Positions 10,000 to 22,510 of a DNA stretch of 64,000 nucleotides are shown piece by piece (the stretch's first letter is position 1; each line of letters begins with the position of its first letter). The notes under the pieces are model-generated. The model worked only from the letters and a program-made list of their open reading frames with translations, was not told the DNA's origin and did no database searches. The translations under genes and the position numbers were made by a program. Source of the stretch: Cepaea nemoralis (lineage: Eukaryota; Mollusca; Gastropoda; Stylommatophora; Helicidae). Location of the stretch: assembly GCA_014155875.1 (NCBI GenBank), contig JACEFZ010021375.1, forward strand, positions 1 to 64,000, written 5' to 3'.

Positions 10000-12294
10000 T
10001 TAAATTGACTACCATGTCTTTCTGTTTGCACAAAATTGGCCTATGTAGATGAATCATTAGGGCTTCTGCAAACTTTAACAAATGACTATTTTTGTATGAA
10101 ACAACACGCGAAAAGCGCTGTCTCTATCAATTACATGACCGGTTTCCAAGACATGACGTGCAATGGACGACACCGGAAGTTTATAATTGTGGTGTGTCAG
10201 CCTTCCCATGATCCCATCGCCTGTGTGTAATATCTTATCAACCCAGTTTGGTATGTGTTCAACAACCCTGCTGTGTAGCTGCCGCTCTGTGCTGCCGATG
10301 TAAGTCGACTCGCACCTGCATCTGAATTGGTAAATGCAACTGAATGTGGCGCACAGAGGGATAGATTCATTTACTGCTGGGGTGGAAATAGGTGTGGTTC
10401 TGTACCTAATAACTGGAGTTGCTGAACAGAATTTTCAGCTGACTGCTGTAATGAGCTGGTCCTGTAGATGTTGCATTACATCATTCCCTCAAAAGGTTAG
10501 CAGAATAAATACCTTGAGCTTAGGGACTGTAGTTACGTCTGATTTTGGTTTCAGCTGTTGGCAGTGGCAATTTATAAATCCTGTGGAGTACCCATTCAGG
10601 TGTAAGACATTCTTCAGAGTTTCAGTTTCTTCTGTCAGTGCGTCCTGGGTGCATATCTTCCTAGCACGGTCAAACAGAGTCTGTACTAAGCCCCGCTTGT
10701 ACTGGACAGGTGCGAAGCTATGAACATTTAGTATTGGCCGGTCCATGTGTCATTTTAATACACCGATCTTTGAATTGTGCCGTCTGCTGTACGTCTCATT
10801 AAGATATCCAGGAACAGCAACGCTTCGTTGTGTTTATGTTCCATAGATAGAGAGATGTTTTTATGTGCCATGTTCATTATGGTCTGGAACGATGTTGCTT
10901 GTAGCTTGTCTGTGGTGATAATTAATGTATTGTCCACATAACAACGGTAGAAGACCAGGTTGTTAATGTCTGAGGATCTCTTTTCTTCTTTGTCATGAAG
11001 ATGTCTGCTAGAATAGGAACAAGAGTACTCACCATAGCCACTCCGTCACTTTGGCAGTATGACTTATTCAGAAAATTGAATTTTATATTGGCAGTACATA
11101 GTAAAAGTAGCCTGTTGTGGCCTTGTGGGAGCACATGCACACCTCGGAGGAGCAAATGGATCACATGGTCTGGCAAAAATGAGACAGTGAGGAGTGATAA
11201 GAGGATCTGACTGACGCTCGACGCTCAAAGGAAAAGGCAAGATGGACATATAATTAGATTGCTACTGGTACTATTGGTGTTGGAACTTTTCACTGGCTAC
11301 GGAGGATGGGGATGGAGCGCTTATGAGAATGCCCCGAATGCTGTGATGTCAGTTCCTAAATCAATCAATCAATCAATCAATCAATCAGTAATAGTAGCCT
11401 CTCCAGAATAGATGCTGGTATACCTAATCTTAGTTGTTTGTCTCTAATACGTTCACTTATTATTTTCACTGTTTCATCTAATGGAACGTTGGTGAATAGG
11501 GTGGCGATATCCATGGATGCCATGTGTTTATTACTTATATCCATACTATCCAATAATTCCACCAGTTCAGATGTATCTCTAAGTATTTTTGGATCAAACG
11601 ACTGTTGTGACTGGCTTTAAAATTTCAGCTAGCCATCTCGCCATCTGGTGTTGTGCAGAGTTAACCATGGACAGGATCGGTCTTAGCGGGATTCCGGGCT
11701 TGTGATGTTTGGGTAAACCGTACATTTGAGGAGTTTGGGAGCCACGTGGTGTGAGCATTTTTGCAATGGCCTCACTGATAAGTCCCTCATTCACAATTAA
11801 CTGGATCTCTTTTCTCATTTTTGCATCCAGGTCCTCCGACTTGTTTACTGTTTGATCTAACCTGAATTTAGATTCATCTGATAATACCACTTCCATTTTA
11901 CTCTGGTAGTCTGACATGTCCATCAACACTGCACCACTTCCTTTGTCTGGTTGTGTTAGTCTTTAATGCTTTTAATGCAATAAGGTGTTCATTGGTCAGT
12001 GGACATGTCTGTTTAGAGGGTGTTGTGCGATACTGGTGTTCTAAATCTACCAGTTTGGCCTTCAGCCACCCGACCGACTCAGCAGAAGTAGGTGACAACT
12101 TAGAGACTTGGTCAAACAACATTTCAAACTGTACCTGCGACTCAATGTGGTTGATGTGTTTGGGCTTTAGGCAGAATTTTAATCCTGTATGTAAGGGCCT
12201 CAGTTTCAATTTTGTTCAGAACGTACAACGATAAGTTCCTCACATATCTCTCTGGGTTATCAAGTACTGACATTGTTATCTTTTCAGTACTCAG
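10000..12294 (-). pseudogene. Penelope-type reverse transcriptase plus GIY-YIG nuclease, decayed
   Basis: Minus-strand pieces in several frames match the intact-looking copy at 55.5 kb: N-terminal helical part (LKPKHINHIESQ), RKEIQLIVNEGLISEA, MYGLPKHHKPGIPLRPILSM, FTNVPLDETVKII, the remnant of the catalytic Y-V-D-D region near 10930-10950, and the GIY-YIG region at about 10005-10400. It keeps an N-terminal domain that copy 2 lacks. Multiple frameshifts and a LINE insertion at 11114-11386 inactivate it. The protein would combine RNA-templated DNA synthesis with target cleavage. Confidence 0.88.
11114..11386 (+). mobile_element. RNase H LINE 3' end inserted in the Penelope RT
   Basis: A 273-bp piece beginning TTGTGGCCTTGTGGGAGCAC and ending in (TCAA)n interrupts the Penelope reading frame. 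It is flanked by a 14-bp duplication with one mismatch (AGTAAAAGTAGCCT at 11100-11113, AGTAATAGTAGCCT at 11387-11400). The same sequence forms the end of the larger fragment at 48523-49057. Confidence 0.92.
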
Positions 12295-12910
12295 TGATTT
12301 GTTAGATAGTTAGTGCATTGCTTTGCTGATCCGGCAGCTTCTGCAGCTTGTCGTGTTCCAGATTTATAGGTGTTAACTTTCCTCTGGAATGAACTAGGCA
12401 GGCCGAGAGAGGGATCATGCTGCATGGGCAACACATGGTTTCTTTATTTTAGCCCAGGCTTTGTGCTATGGAGAGGCAATAACTCCATCCCTGGTCTTAA
12501 CCTGTCTCGAAATCAAAGCGAGAGGCAACTGTTACGGGTTATAAGTCCTTGTCAGTTGGCGTAGACATGGGGCACCATGCATTGCCTCTGACGGTGGGAG
12601 ACACCTACAGGTGTCAATGATCAGCTATCGAACGCCTCAAGCTGGGCAGCCCCCGGCCAATTGGGTGCTGATCCGCCACAGCCTGCCTGCTTCAATGGGT
12701 ACTTGGGGCTAGGTCAAAATCTGAATCGCAAGCTGTAAAACCAATGCACCAGGCACTAATAAAAAGAATAATAGAAACCTCAAGCTACGGCTTGCAACCT
12801 GGAATGTAAGAACCATGTGTCCAGGATTTTCCACTGACTTGACAAATATTGACGATGTAAGAAAAATGGCTGTGATTGATGCTGAACTCGATCGTCTTAA
12901 CATTGATATT

Positions 12911-15900
12911 CCGGTTTCAAGATGGCGACGGACGGTCGTGTTGTTTTGTGTTCGTTAACTTTTTCGCGTAGGGGATGGATTTATTCATCTCTTGCGTGTA
13001 ATTGGTGTGCCAGGATGTAAAACCAGGAGTTTCTACTCAAGATCTGCGCGGGTGCTACGGAGTTCGTGCATCGAGCGAAGCCATCCTTGAGTAAATTTTC
13101 AGCAGCGTGTGTGGTTCTCAGCAGTGTGTGTTTACGTTTTTTCAACATGGCGGAACAACGTGTGTTCTCCGAGCGGCCAGAAGTCAACATAACGAAGCGG
13201 CGTGGTAGCCGCGCAGGGAGAAAGAAACAAGGTAAGCGCGGGGGTTTGAGACGTTTTAGACTCAAGTGTCACCGTCTAGGACTCAGGAACATCCGTATTC
13301 TATATTGGAACTGTGCCAGTGTAAAACAACGGGGCTCTATTTTAGAAACCCTAGTTTACAGGAACGACATTGTAGCACTCCAGGAGACGAGACTGGGCGA
13401 TCAGCTACTCCGAATTGCCGGCTTCAAATGTTTCTACAACAGACGACATCTGGGAACGGCGATTCTCGTTCGCGATAGCATGGTGGCGTCAGAGCTAGAC
13501 ATGTCCAGTTGGGACAGTGACGATATACAAATACAGGCGTTGAGAGTTCATTCCAGTACACCATTCGTGTTGGTTAATGTTTATGCCCGCAATGCGAGTG
13601 TGGACGCCCAGAAGTGGCAGTGCTTAAGTGGCATATTAGGCCACGAGAGAAATGTTATTTTCTGTGGTGACTTCAACGCTAAAGGCAGATTATGGGGAAA
13701 CACTTCCTCCAATACACAAGGGGAGGAGCTCGAGACTGCACTGGAAACCAGCGACCTGGTTTGTATCAACAGTGGCTGTGTCACCAGGACAGCAAGCCGT
13801 CCAGGCGATGAGGACAGTGCTATTGATCTGGCGCTAGTTTCACCTTCACTCACTACAGTGTGTAGATGGGGTGTCCTAGGACACCATGGCAGCGACCACC
13901 ACCCTTGCAGCATATTGGTGGAGAAAGGCAGAACCAGGCAGCACAAGCTAAAGGTAAAGACGTTCCAGTATGACAGTACAGGGCAAGATGTGGTGAGTAA
14001 AATAAGACGTGACAAGCGCAGAACGTTTCAGGGCAGGAAAAAAAGCTGGGAGCAGCCACCGTGGTGGAGTTTCGAGGTGGAGAAGGCTTGGGTGGATAAG
14101 CGTAGTGCTGTAAGGAGATGGCAAAATGCCAAGAAGAACAGAGCTGGTCATCCTAGTCCCAGCTTGCACTTAGAAAGAGAGATGCACACAAAAGTAAGCT
14201 ATTTCAAAAAACTGGTCAAGGTGGTTAAAAGCGAAAAATGGGCAGAGGTGTGTCAAAGAGTAAGCACAGACAAGTCACTGAAATTGTTCTGGCGACTACA
14301 TAAAAGCATGAGTGGTGTAGTCAAGAATAAGAGCATTTCTGACTTCCAAGGTGCTGACCTCATCTGGCAGAGGACTGACGAGGACAAGGGCAAAGCCCTC
14401 TTTGAACGCTACCTTGAGCAGAGCAACCAGACAGACATGGGAGGCCGAAATCTGGCCAAGGAGGTCACCTCAGACAGATGCAAGGCCCAGAACACTTCGG
14501 ATGAAGACACAGTGACAGTGAAAGAAATCAAGGCTGTGCTTCGACGATCAAAAAACAGTGCTCCAGGTCCTGATGGCATAAGATACGACGACATAAATAG
14601 GTGTACCGACAATGAGCTAGAGAAACTAGCAGACATGTACAACAACAGTATAGGGAGTGCTAGCATCAAGGAGGAATGGTTACACAGCTATCTGATTCCC
14701 TTGCCGAAGCCTGACAAAGACCACAAAAAAATTCAGGGATATCGAATTATAACCAATAGGCAAGCTGCTGGAGAAGGTAATTGCCAGGAAAATATCAAGC
14801 CAACTAGAGAGACAAGGTGTTTTCCCACCTACCCTGGGTGGGTACCGTCCAAAAAGAGAAACCTGGACCAATGCAGCAGTCTTTGCCCATGATGTCTATG
14901 AAGGTTTCCACTCAGGCACTGACACCGTTGCTGCAGCGATTGATCTTGAGGACGCATACAACAGAGTACCACTGGATTTTTTAATGTTTCAGCTTCTTGA
15001 ACTAAACGTAAGTCCATTCCTCCTTAGTTGGATCGCTGCAGCCCTCTTCCAACGGAAAGTAGTTTTTAGATGTGGCAGTTGGACTTCGGAACCAACAACA
15101 ATATATCCTGGCCTACCACAGGGATCACCATTATCTCCGGTACTGTTCAATGCCTACACAGTGAGAATCACCAGTGAGCAGATCACTGGACCTGGCAGGA
15201 CATTGTCATATGCCGATGATGTGTTAGTGTATCGTCAGGGTAAGGATAGAGAGGAGGTTGCTGTGGAACTACAAACCGAACTCAATCGCATAAGTACTTG
15301 GTGTGATGAAGCTGGGGCAATGGTCAACCCAACAAAGGCAACAGTGACTTGGTTCTCATTGAATAATCATATTGTCAACAATCCAACACCAACTGTAATG
15401 CTGTGTTCAGAGACGGTGGAAAGAACGCAGGCAATGAATTACCTGGGGATACGGTTTGATCGAAGCCTTGCTTATAATGTGCACATAGACCAGGTGATAA
15501 CAAAGGCCAAGCGGGGTTTGGCAGCGATGCGGGTGATGGCGGCAGCAAACTGTGAGCAGCGCCATCTATGTCTTCTGTACGAGGGGCTGGTCATGTCTGT
15601 TTTGGAGTATGCAATGGCAATCCTGACTCTCAGCCATAAGCAGATAGAAAGGATGGAAAGGATACAGAATGAAGCTATGCGCATTATTCTTGGATGTACA
15701 AGAGATACAGCATGCAGGGCGATGCGCTACCTTCTTGATTTTCCAACCATTGAAGAGAGAATACAAGTTTGCAGGGCACGCGCCTACCTCAGAATTAACG
15801 CAAACACACAACATCCACTGCATAGTGAAATTAGGAAGGTGAAGGGCAGCAGGTTAAAAAGAGGACGGTCGTGGATGGGTCAAGCCGAAGACATTCTTCA

Positions 15901-16753
15901 ACAGGTGTGTTCACTTGAGGACTTAGAACCTGGCGAGGAGTGGGTGCAAGTGCCAACAGACTTCTGCACATCCTTTTCAGTTTGCATCCAACTAGATAGA
16001 AAATGCAGACAAGAAAATCCGGCTGCTGTTGAGGCTGAAGTACAAGCGTTGATTTTCGAGAATTCGCTAGACGGTGACGCGGTCATCTACACAGATGGGT
16101 CGGTCGTCCGACATGTGAGAAGCTCATGGGCCTTTACAGCTCGGGCCGGAGGGAGAATTGTAAAGGAGGACTCTGGTGCTTTCACTGAAACCACAAGTAG
16201 CCTGACCATGGAAGTCATGGCAGTAAGTAAAGCAATAACATGGCTCGAGACACAGACATTCACTAGGGCTTGTTTCCTTAGCGACTCAATGAACATGATC
16301 AAGAGGATAGAGGAGGGGTCGATCCGAAGAGAATGGTTGCTGCCTCTGAAGCGGTCTCGGCTGGCAAAGATTAGTTTCATCTTCGTGCCAGGGCATGCGG
16401 GAGTACAAGGGAATGAGCGGGCTGACAAGCTCGCAGGTGAGGCTACTGTGGAGGGCGGACGCGCCATGGACCAGGCTGACATTCTGAATGCTCTACGAGA
16501 AGTGAGACTTTTGCGAGAACCAAGTGATGACTGTGAATCTACAACAATGGCCAGACTGCGAGAGCAGCAAATTAAAAGAGGGGTGGCCAAACAAGAACAC
16601 TACGCAGGAAGCCAAAGAAGATTGATAAACCAACACAGAACTGGCGTCGTTAGCCGCTACACGCTGCGGGATTTGCTGAGGAGGGGATCCGAGCACTTAT
16701 GGACTGAATGGTTCGATGTGCAACGAGGATGATCTGTCGACTAACTAACTAAC
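12911..16753 (+). mobile_element. Full-length RNase H LINE nested in the RTE-like LINE
   Basis: This 3.84-kb element starts CCGGTTTCAAGATGGCGACG and ends in a (CTAA)n tail. A duplicated 13-mer TAACATTGATATT at 12898-12910 and 16754-16766 marks the insertion site, and removing the element restores the host LINE's endonuclease reading. The element has a 5' UTR, an endonuclease-RT-RNase H polyprotein and a simple tail, the layout of the I-group of non-LTR retrotransposons. It is the youngest layer of the island and the best-preserved LINE here. Confidence 0.95.
13147..16731 (+). CDS. LINE polyprotein: APE endonuclease, reverse transcriptase, RNase H (one frameshift)
   Basis: I prefer the ATG at 13147 (context AACATGGCGG) over the upstream GTG. 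The N-terminus is basic (RKKQGKRGG). Endonuclease: ILYWNCASVKQRG, IVALQETRLGD, FCGDFNAKGRLWGN, GHHGSDHHP. RT: NSAPGPDGIRYDD at about 14555, then LPQGSPLSPVLFNAY, YADDVLVYRQG at about 15208. RNase H: VIYTDGSVV at about 16083, SSLTMEVMA, LSDSMNM, FVPGHAGVQGNERADKLAG. A single frameshift at about 14757-14762 moves the RT into the next frame; both sides are otherwise open for about 3.6 kb. The C-terminal zinc knuckle (CPECNED in the copy at 41.4 kb) is replaced here by an altered end (TEWFDVQRG). A recently inserted, barely inactivated copy. Confidence 0.93.
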
Positions 16754-19700
16754 TAACATTGATATTGCTGGCCTGCAGGAGACTCGCCTCGCTGAGGAAG
16801 GGTCACTCAGGGAAAACAATTACACCTTTTTTTGAAAGGGTAGAGGGCAGGCAGAAAAAAGGCAACATGGTGTGGGCTTTGCAGTGGAGAATTTGCTACT
16901 GGGAATGGTTGATATCCCAGCTGTAGGTAATGAAAGATTATTATCCATGCACTTGGCAATCTCTTGTGGATTTGCCACCATTATCACTGCATATGCACCG
17001 ACACTCGCTTCCTCTGATGATGTGAAGGATACGTTCTATGAGCAGCTAGACTCTGTGATCAAGGCAGTTCCAAAATCCAACTACATTTATATGCTTGGTG
17101 ATTTCAATGTTCGTGTGGGCAAGGACTCGAGTTCATGGCCAGTGTGCCTTGGAAAATACAACATCGGTCGCATGAATGAAAATGGGCAAAGGCTGCTGGA
17201 GCATTGCACTAGAAATGACCTATGTATTACAAACTCCTTTTTTAAAACAAAAGAGCTGCATAAGGTCACATGGAAACATCCAAGATCCGGCCATTGGCAT
17301 CAGCTGGACTTCATTATTACACGGAGACAACATCTGAACCATACATCATTAACTCGAAGTTACCACAATGCTGACTGTGATACAGATCATTCTTTGGTTG
17401 TTACAAGGGTTAGACTGAGACCAAAGAGAATCTACACAGCTAAACACAAATCTAGCCCCAGGATTAATATTATTAACACTCACGATCCTGGAAAGTGCTT
17501 TGAACTTCAACAGCAACTTGAAGACGCTTTCACTGATACATCAGAAAATTGTATAGTAAATGATAAATGGAGTAAACTTAAGGAAACTATTTATAAAACA
17601 GCGGTAGGGGTTTACGGCACTGTGGATCATAAGAGGCAGGACTGGTTTGCGGCAAACAGCCAGATTCTGCAGCCCTTGATTGATAAAAAGAAGATAGCTC
17701 TCTTAAGAAACAAGGAAAGAACAACGCGTAACACTCTGAGTGAGCTGAAGCAAGCCAGGAAGGATGTGCAAAAGGCTGCCAGGCAGTTGCGAAAGACTAT
17801 TGGATCAAGTTATGTGAGTCCATTCAAATAGCAAGTGATAAGGGAAACATCAGAAGCATGTATGAAGGGATAAAGAAAGCCTGTGGTACAATGATCAAAA
17901 GAAGTGCACCGCTGAAAACCTTGACTGGAGAAATCATCACTGATAAGAAACAGCAGATGGATAGAGGGGTAGAGCACTATTTAGAGCTTTACTCAAGTGA
18001 GACCAAGCTAGCGGATGATGCCCTCAACGCCATAGAGGCCCTGCCAACTCTTGACCACCTGGACACACTTCCCACCATAACAGAAGTTAAGTGTGCTATA
18101 AATGAACTTGCGTCTGGCAAGGCTCCAGGTAAAGATGGGATTCCAATAGAGGTAATCAGGAGTGGGCAAGACACACTCACTCTACAGATCCATGAGCTAA
18201 TAGAGCTATGCTGGCGAGAAGGACAAGTCCCACAGGATTTCAAAGATTCAAACATCATAACGCTGTACAAGAACAAGGGCGATCGGAGCGACTGTAACAA
18301 CTATAGGGGTATCTCACTTCTGTGTATTGTTGGGAAAGTATTTGCCAGAATTGTTCTGCACAGACTTCAAGTCCTGGGAGATCAAGTCTACCCCGAATCA
18401 CAGTGCGGCTTCCGTCAGAACCGGTCTACCATTGATATGATATTCTCATTGCGACAAATGCAAGAAAAATGCCGGGAACAAAATCAGCCACTGTTTATTG
18501 CCTTCATCAACCTCACAAAGGCATTCGATTTGGTCAGTCAGTGAGGGTCTGTTCAAAGCACTAAAGGAGATTGGCTACCCACCAACTCTTCTGTCCATTG
18601 TGGAATCGTTCCACACAGGCATGAAGGGTATAATCAAGTTTGATGGCTCAACTTCAGAAGAGTTTGAAATCAAGAGTGGAGTTAAGTAAGGTTGTGTACT
18701 AACCCCCACCCTCTTTGGGATATACTTTTCACTTCTACTGAAATATGCCTTTCGTGATCAGGATGCCTGATATATATATTCACTCACGCTCAGATGGTGG
18801 CCTCTATAATGCTCAGAGATTGAAGGCCAAGACCAAAATTAGGAGGGTACTAATCAGAGAGTTGCTTTTTGCGGATGATGCTGCGATTATGACCCACTCT
18901 GAGGAAGAATTACAACATCTACTATCTGCATTCTCCAATGCTTGTTCTGAGATTGGTTTAACAATTAACAAAAAGAAGACGCAGATTATGTCACAAGGTG
19001 CACACGGTGTACCATAGATCTTTATTGACGACGCAGAACTGGAGATTGTAGACCATTTTACATATTTAGGATCAGAGATAAATAGCAAATTATCCCTCGA
19101 TCAGGAAATCAACATCAGGATTGGCAAGGCAGCAACAACAATGAACATGTTAGCAAAAAGAGTCTGGGAGAACAGGAAGCTTACTGCCAAAACAAAAGTC
19201 ATCGTCTACCAAGCCTGTGTCCTTAGTACTCTTCTTTATGGCAGTGAAACCTGGACAACTTACTCACACCAAGAGAAATGTTTAAACAGCTTTCATATGT
19301 GGTGTCTGCGAAGAATACTTGGTATTAAGTGGCATGACAAAATCACAAATACTGAAGTATTGGAAAGATCAGGTTGTGTGACAGTGTATTTCATGCTCAG
19401 TCTTCGTAGACTTAGATGGATATGACATGTTAGGAGGATGGATGATGGTAGAATACCAAAGGACATCTTGTTTGGTGAATTACAGGGTCGGCCTCTACTA
19501 CGATACAAAGATGTGTGTAAGCGGGACATGATTGATACAGGCATTGATAATGCACACTGGGAGCAAGTCGCCGCTGAACGTGTTGCATGGAGGGCAACTA
19601 TCAGAAATGGAATAAAGACAAAGGAGAAAATGATTGCAGATAAAGCACACACAGAGCGTGAGAGACGTAAGATGGTACACAATGGTGGAAATGACCATGT

Positions 19701-20284
19701 TTTCACATGCATCTACTGTGGGCAAACATTTGCAGCGTGAATTGGCCTTACCAGCCACACTCGCCATCGCCATGGGTCGTAGTTATTAAGCCTTTTTGAA
19801 GCACAATGTACCAAACTATCGTCTGTCAAGACGGAAAGGTGCCAATGATTTGTTAAGGTGAACATGTGTATATTTCAGCTTGAACGATGTATCTAGTTAC
19901 TTTACTCTATGTTGTGTGACTTCTGCAGTATGTACCCGACAAGATGCAGCGAAATATGCCAGGCAATAAATCGTACAATGTATGGTTTGTGTCTTCATTA
20001 TTCAAAATCTTAATAATCTCTGAGACAGAATAACAGTTTCACAACAGCAACTACTTTCTTATAGAACTGACAATATAAAAGTATTCTAACACAACTGTAC
20101 AGAAACAATAAAAGCTATTTATTGGAAATATGTGAACCCAATGCGCAAGCATGTATGTGTGACACTTAGGACTTTCACAATTGTCATTAATTTCATGCTC
20201 TATACTGAAATGTTAGTCAAGTCTTAAGTCAGATGTAACTGGGCTATCGCATGACAGTAGATGGTACAAATTGCCTTCTTTTAG

Positions 20285-20595
20285 CACAAAATATGTAGTT
20301 GCAGCACTCACCAAATCTGACACCCCATATTGTACCAACGGTTTCAGACTGAGGAGCGCAGTTGGGAGGGTACAAGCCTTATCCTAGTGTGAGGAAATGC
20401 AACCTAAAGACTAAATGTCATGGCATGGCAGACCAGGCCCTAAGCCTTGGTTGGCAGCTGGTCTAAGATTGAAGCTCCGACAGATGGACAGTTTGAGCAT
20501 CGTCTTGTTCCAGATATATTGGTGTTATCTTTACTCTGGAGTAAACACATGGCCTCTACAATTCAGCCGAGGCTTTGTGCTGTAGAGACGTTATT
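20285..20595 (+). repeat. LINE 5'-region fragment
   Basis: CGTCTTGTTCCAGATATATT and the following bases match 12340-12480 at the start of the RTE-like LINE. The whole block also matches the inverted block at 40920-41290. It extends further 5' than the LINE at 12305, so that LINE is slightly 5'-truncated or the block is a separate repeat. Confidence 0.7.
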
Positions 20596-20754
20596 ATACC
20601 TTATTTTTGAAACACAATAACTATCTAGTGTCAAGATTGCAAGGTTCCAGTAAGTAGTATATTGTGAGATACTTTAGTGTCAGCTATAGGAGCTAGTCAA
20701 AGCTTTTATGAATTTACTGGTGTTTAGTGAAGATTATCCTCCTTGAAAATTCAT

Positions 20755-20870
20755 CAAGATCATCATGTGCTTTGCGAAAGGACATAGGTGTTCATGTCTC
20801 AGCGACATATCTCTGTCCTTGGTGTTCTAGATGAAGTCTATTGATGATATTCCTCAGTTCCAACTTTTCA
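20755..20870. repeat. Dispersed repeat fragment shared with 30195-30300
   Basis: ATCATCATGTGCTTTGCGAA, GGTGTTCATGTCTC and GTCTATTGATGATATT correspond to similar bases at 30195-30300. Origin not recognised. Confidence 0.55.
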
Positions 20871-21073
20871 GATCACCCAGCATAATTTTTCTGCATCTCC
20901 TCCACCTCTCCTACTGCTGATCTCTTTCAGTCACTATAATGTTCTCCAAAGCCTCACTTCTTATGGGTTACACCCGTGGGCTGTGATGTTGATCCGTCGA
21001 CTAAACTAAATTAAACTATTTAACAAAGAATCATAACAATGTCTAAACTACATCAAATGTAGAAATAACTTAC

Positions 21074-21228
21074 TTCTGAAAGAATGTATAGTTTCTTTGA
21101 TCCACACTGTTTGCCAAGACTATCTTCTGACTGTAACTGTTAGAACTGGGAACAAAATTGATGCCAAGGTAGGCAGTAACACCTGAGATGTTGCTAATGA
21201 CACTCTGGTTCTTCAATGAGTAGTGCAG
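21074..21228 (-). CDS. Polycystin-like gene exon 14: GAIN beta region
   Basis: A 155-bp exon, phase 0 in and phase 2 out, with acceptor TTCTTCAG and an excellent donor AA|GTAAGT. It encodes LHYSLKNQSVISNISGVTAY, LGINFVPSS and DQRNYTFFQ. It splices in phase to the GPS exon some 11.6 kb away. The nested transposon island sits in that intron. Confidence 0.85.
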
Positions 21229-21394
21229 CTGAAGAAAACATGCAATTTTAGTGCATTATTGTCTTTACCTGGGGTTTCAAGAAACCTTGAAATTTGAGTG
21301 CATTATTGTTTTTATCTGGAGTTTCAGAAAGCATACAATTATGGGATTTACCTGTGTTTTAAAGAAAAAGTGTTAAAAACAATCATATCATCAA

Positions 21395-21520
21395 CATCAT
21401 GTAGCATATCCTTTAAAGATACATCACAATTGTCACGATCCACCAAAATGTTCCTCAATCTCTTGTCATTTCTCTTGCCTCATGCACCCTCATGCCTGCA
21501 ATGTCCATAATGGGTGCTAG
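21395..21520. repeat. Dispersed repeat of the CATCATGTAGC family
   Basis: It contains CATCATGTAGC, a TTCCTCAATCTCTTG core, and TCTTGCCTCATGC. The same order occurs at 25155-25250 and 46838-46960, where the neighbouring sequence has grown into minisatellites. Confidence 0.65.
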
Positions 21521-21639
21521 AACAACTGACTGAAGTACAAGAAATGAACCAAAAGGGACTGCAATTGAAACATCTTTAACAATATGCAGACGAATAAGAA
21601 GATATGCTGAACAGGATGAATCCTGGTTTGTAAACATTA

Positions 21640-21850
21640 TTTAAAAAAGCTGTCTAAAACAGTTTCCTGCCATAGGTCTCTGATTTGTTAGTGCTATCAC
21701 ATTTTGTAGACCTAACTGTACGGAGGAATAGGCAGGCAATCTGTCCTTCACTTTCGCAGATGATTAGCCCATAGCAATGAATCTGCGTCTGACCGTGTTC
21801 ATGGCATCAGCGCAGTTTACTATCAACTTAAACAAAAAGAGAATCTCATC
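21640..21850 (-). repeat. SINE-like repeat (family C)
   Basis: The segment CAGTTTCCTGCCATAGGTCT, CATTTTGTAGACCTA and TCTTTCACT-type ending matches 35480-35680. The shared order over about 200 bp indicates an interspersed family. Confidence 0.65.
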
Positions 21851-21999
21851 AAAGTGCATGAACTCTGTAGCAAATGTGTGTATACCATAATCACACGTTA
21901 TAAGAGTACATCACTGGAATCCTGAATCAAAGCACACTTAAATACAATGAAAAATCCTCCCTCACCTTCAGTAAAGAAGTTTTAAATTCTGCCATCAGC

Positions 22000-22510
22000 A
22001 GGAAAGGAAACTCTTACAGTGTTTTGGGATTCTCAAGGATTGCTCTTGGTGTTTTTGAGAAGAAAGGTAAGAATGTGTACGCTGGATTGTATTATAGGTG
22101 CTCTGCTGATGCTTTGTGATGAAATATGAAGAAAACACCCAAACCTGCTGGATGAAAAATACTGATTCACCACAACAGTGCCAGACCACACATACACTTG
22201 ATTAACACAGAAGAAAATTCACCCATTGCAGTGAGAATTTTTTCAACATCTTCTTTGGTGATGGGCATTTTGTGGATGATGCAACAGTTGAACCTGGTTG
22301 CAAATGTGGCTGAGACAGCATTGTATGTATTTCTATGCTATAGATTTTGAAGCAGTGATGCAGCAATGAGATAAGTGTCTTATATTGGTAGAAATCATAT
22401 AGAGAAATAAAGGGGAAATATCATTGCAATAATAAATAGTGTTTGAGCTTGTAGCTCATATATTATATTTTAAATATCCATTTGTAGCTTACTGACCTCC
22501 CATCTTAGAT
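22000..22510 (+). mobile_element. Mariner 3' fragment
   Basis: It aligns to the second half of the mariner at 23640-24938: CAGTGTTTTGGGATTCTCAA, CAGTGCCAGACCACACATAC, and the end TTTGTAGCTTACTGACCTCC against the terminal repeat TTTGTGACCTACTTATTGAC. It has no open frame and is older than the 23.6-kb copy. Confidence 0.75.

Larger units (their letters stand above)
12305..19845 (+). mobile_element. RTE-like LINE with C-terminal zinc finger, inserted in Penelope element 1
   Basis: It is flanked by a 10-bp duplication TGATTTGTTA (12295-12304 and 19846-19855). The 5' UTR is about 450 bp. The endonuclease starts at about 12785 (LRLATWNVRTM), is cut at 12910 by a second LINE, and resumes at 16767 (GLQETRLAEEG, LGDFNVRVG, DTDHSLVV). 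The RT follows (GKAPGKDGIPIEVI at about 18118, NNYRGISLL, GFRQNRSTIDMIF, FADDAAIM at about 18870). The end has a C2H2-like finger (FTCIYCGQTFAA ... SHTRHRHG). Stops and frameshifts near 16831, 17810, 18540, 18687 and 19738 make it inactive. The clade is called from motif style only. Confidence 0.9.
9796..20005 (-). mobile_element. Penelope-like element 1, split by nested LINEs
   Basis: It is flanked by a 13-bp duplication AATCTTAATAATC (9783-9795 and 20006-20018). The ends carry inverted terminal repeats of about 150 bp: TTTGAATAACGAAGACACAA at the left and its complement near 19985-20003, then TTTATTGCCTGGCATATTTC. The left end has an extra tail (AAAACAATGTTTTCTCGTAG) outside the inverted part, as known for Penelope elements. 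The coding part lies at about 10000-12294 on minus. The large gap between coding part and right repeat is occupied by an inserted LINE (12305-19845). Confidence 0.93.

Noticed and set aside
20300..20345. Possible short polycystin exon ending in GGTGAGTG on minus
   Set aside because: The same sequence occurs in a dispersed repeat at 41.16-41.29 kb, and exons 14 and 15 already join in phase.
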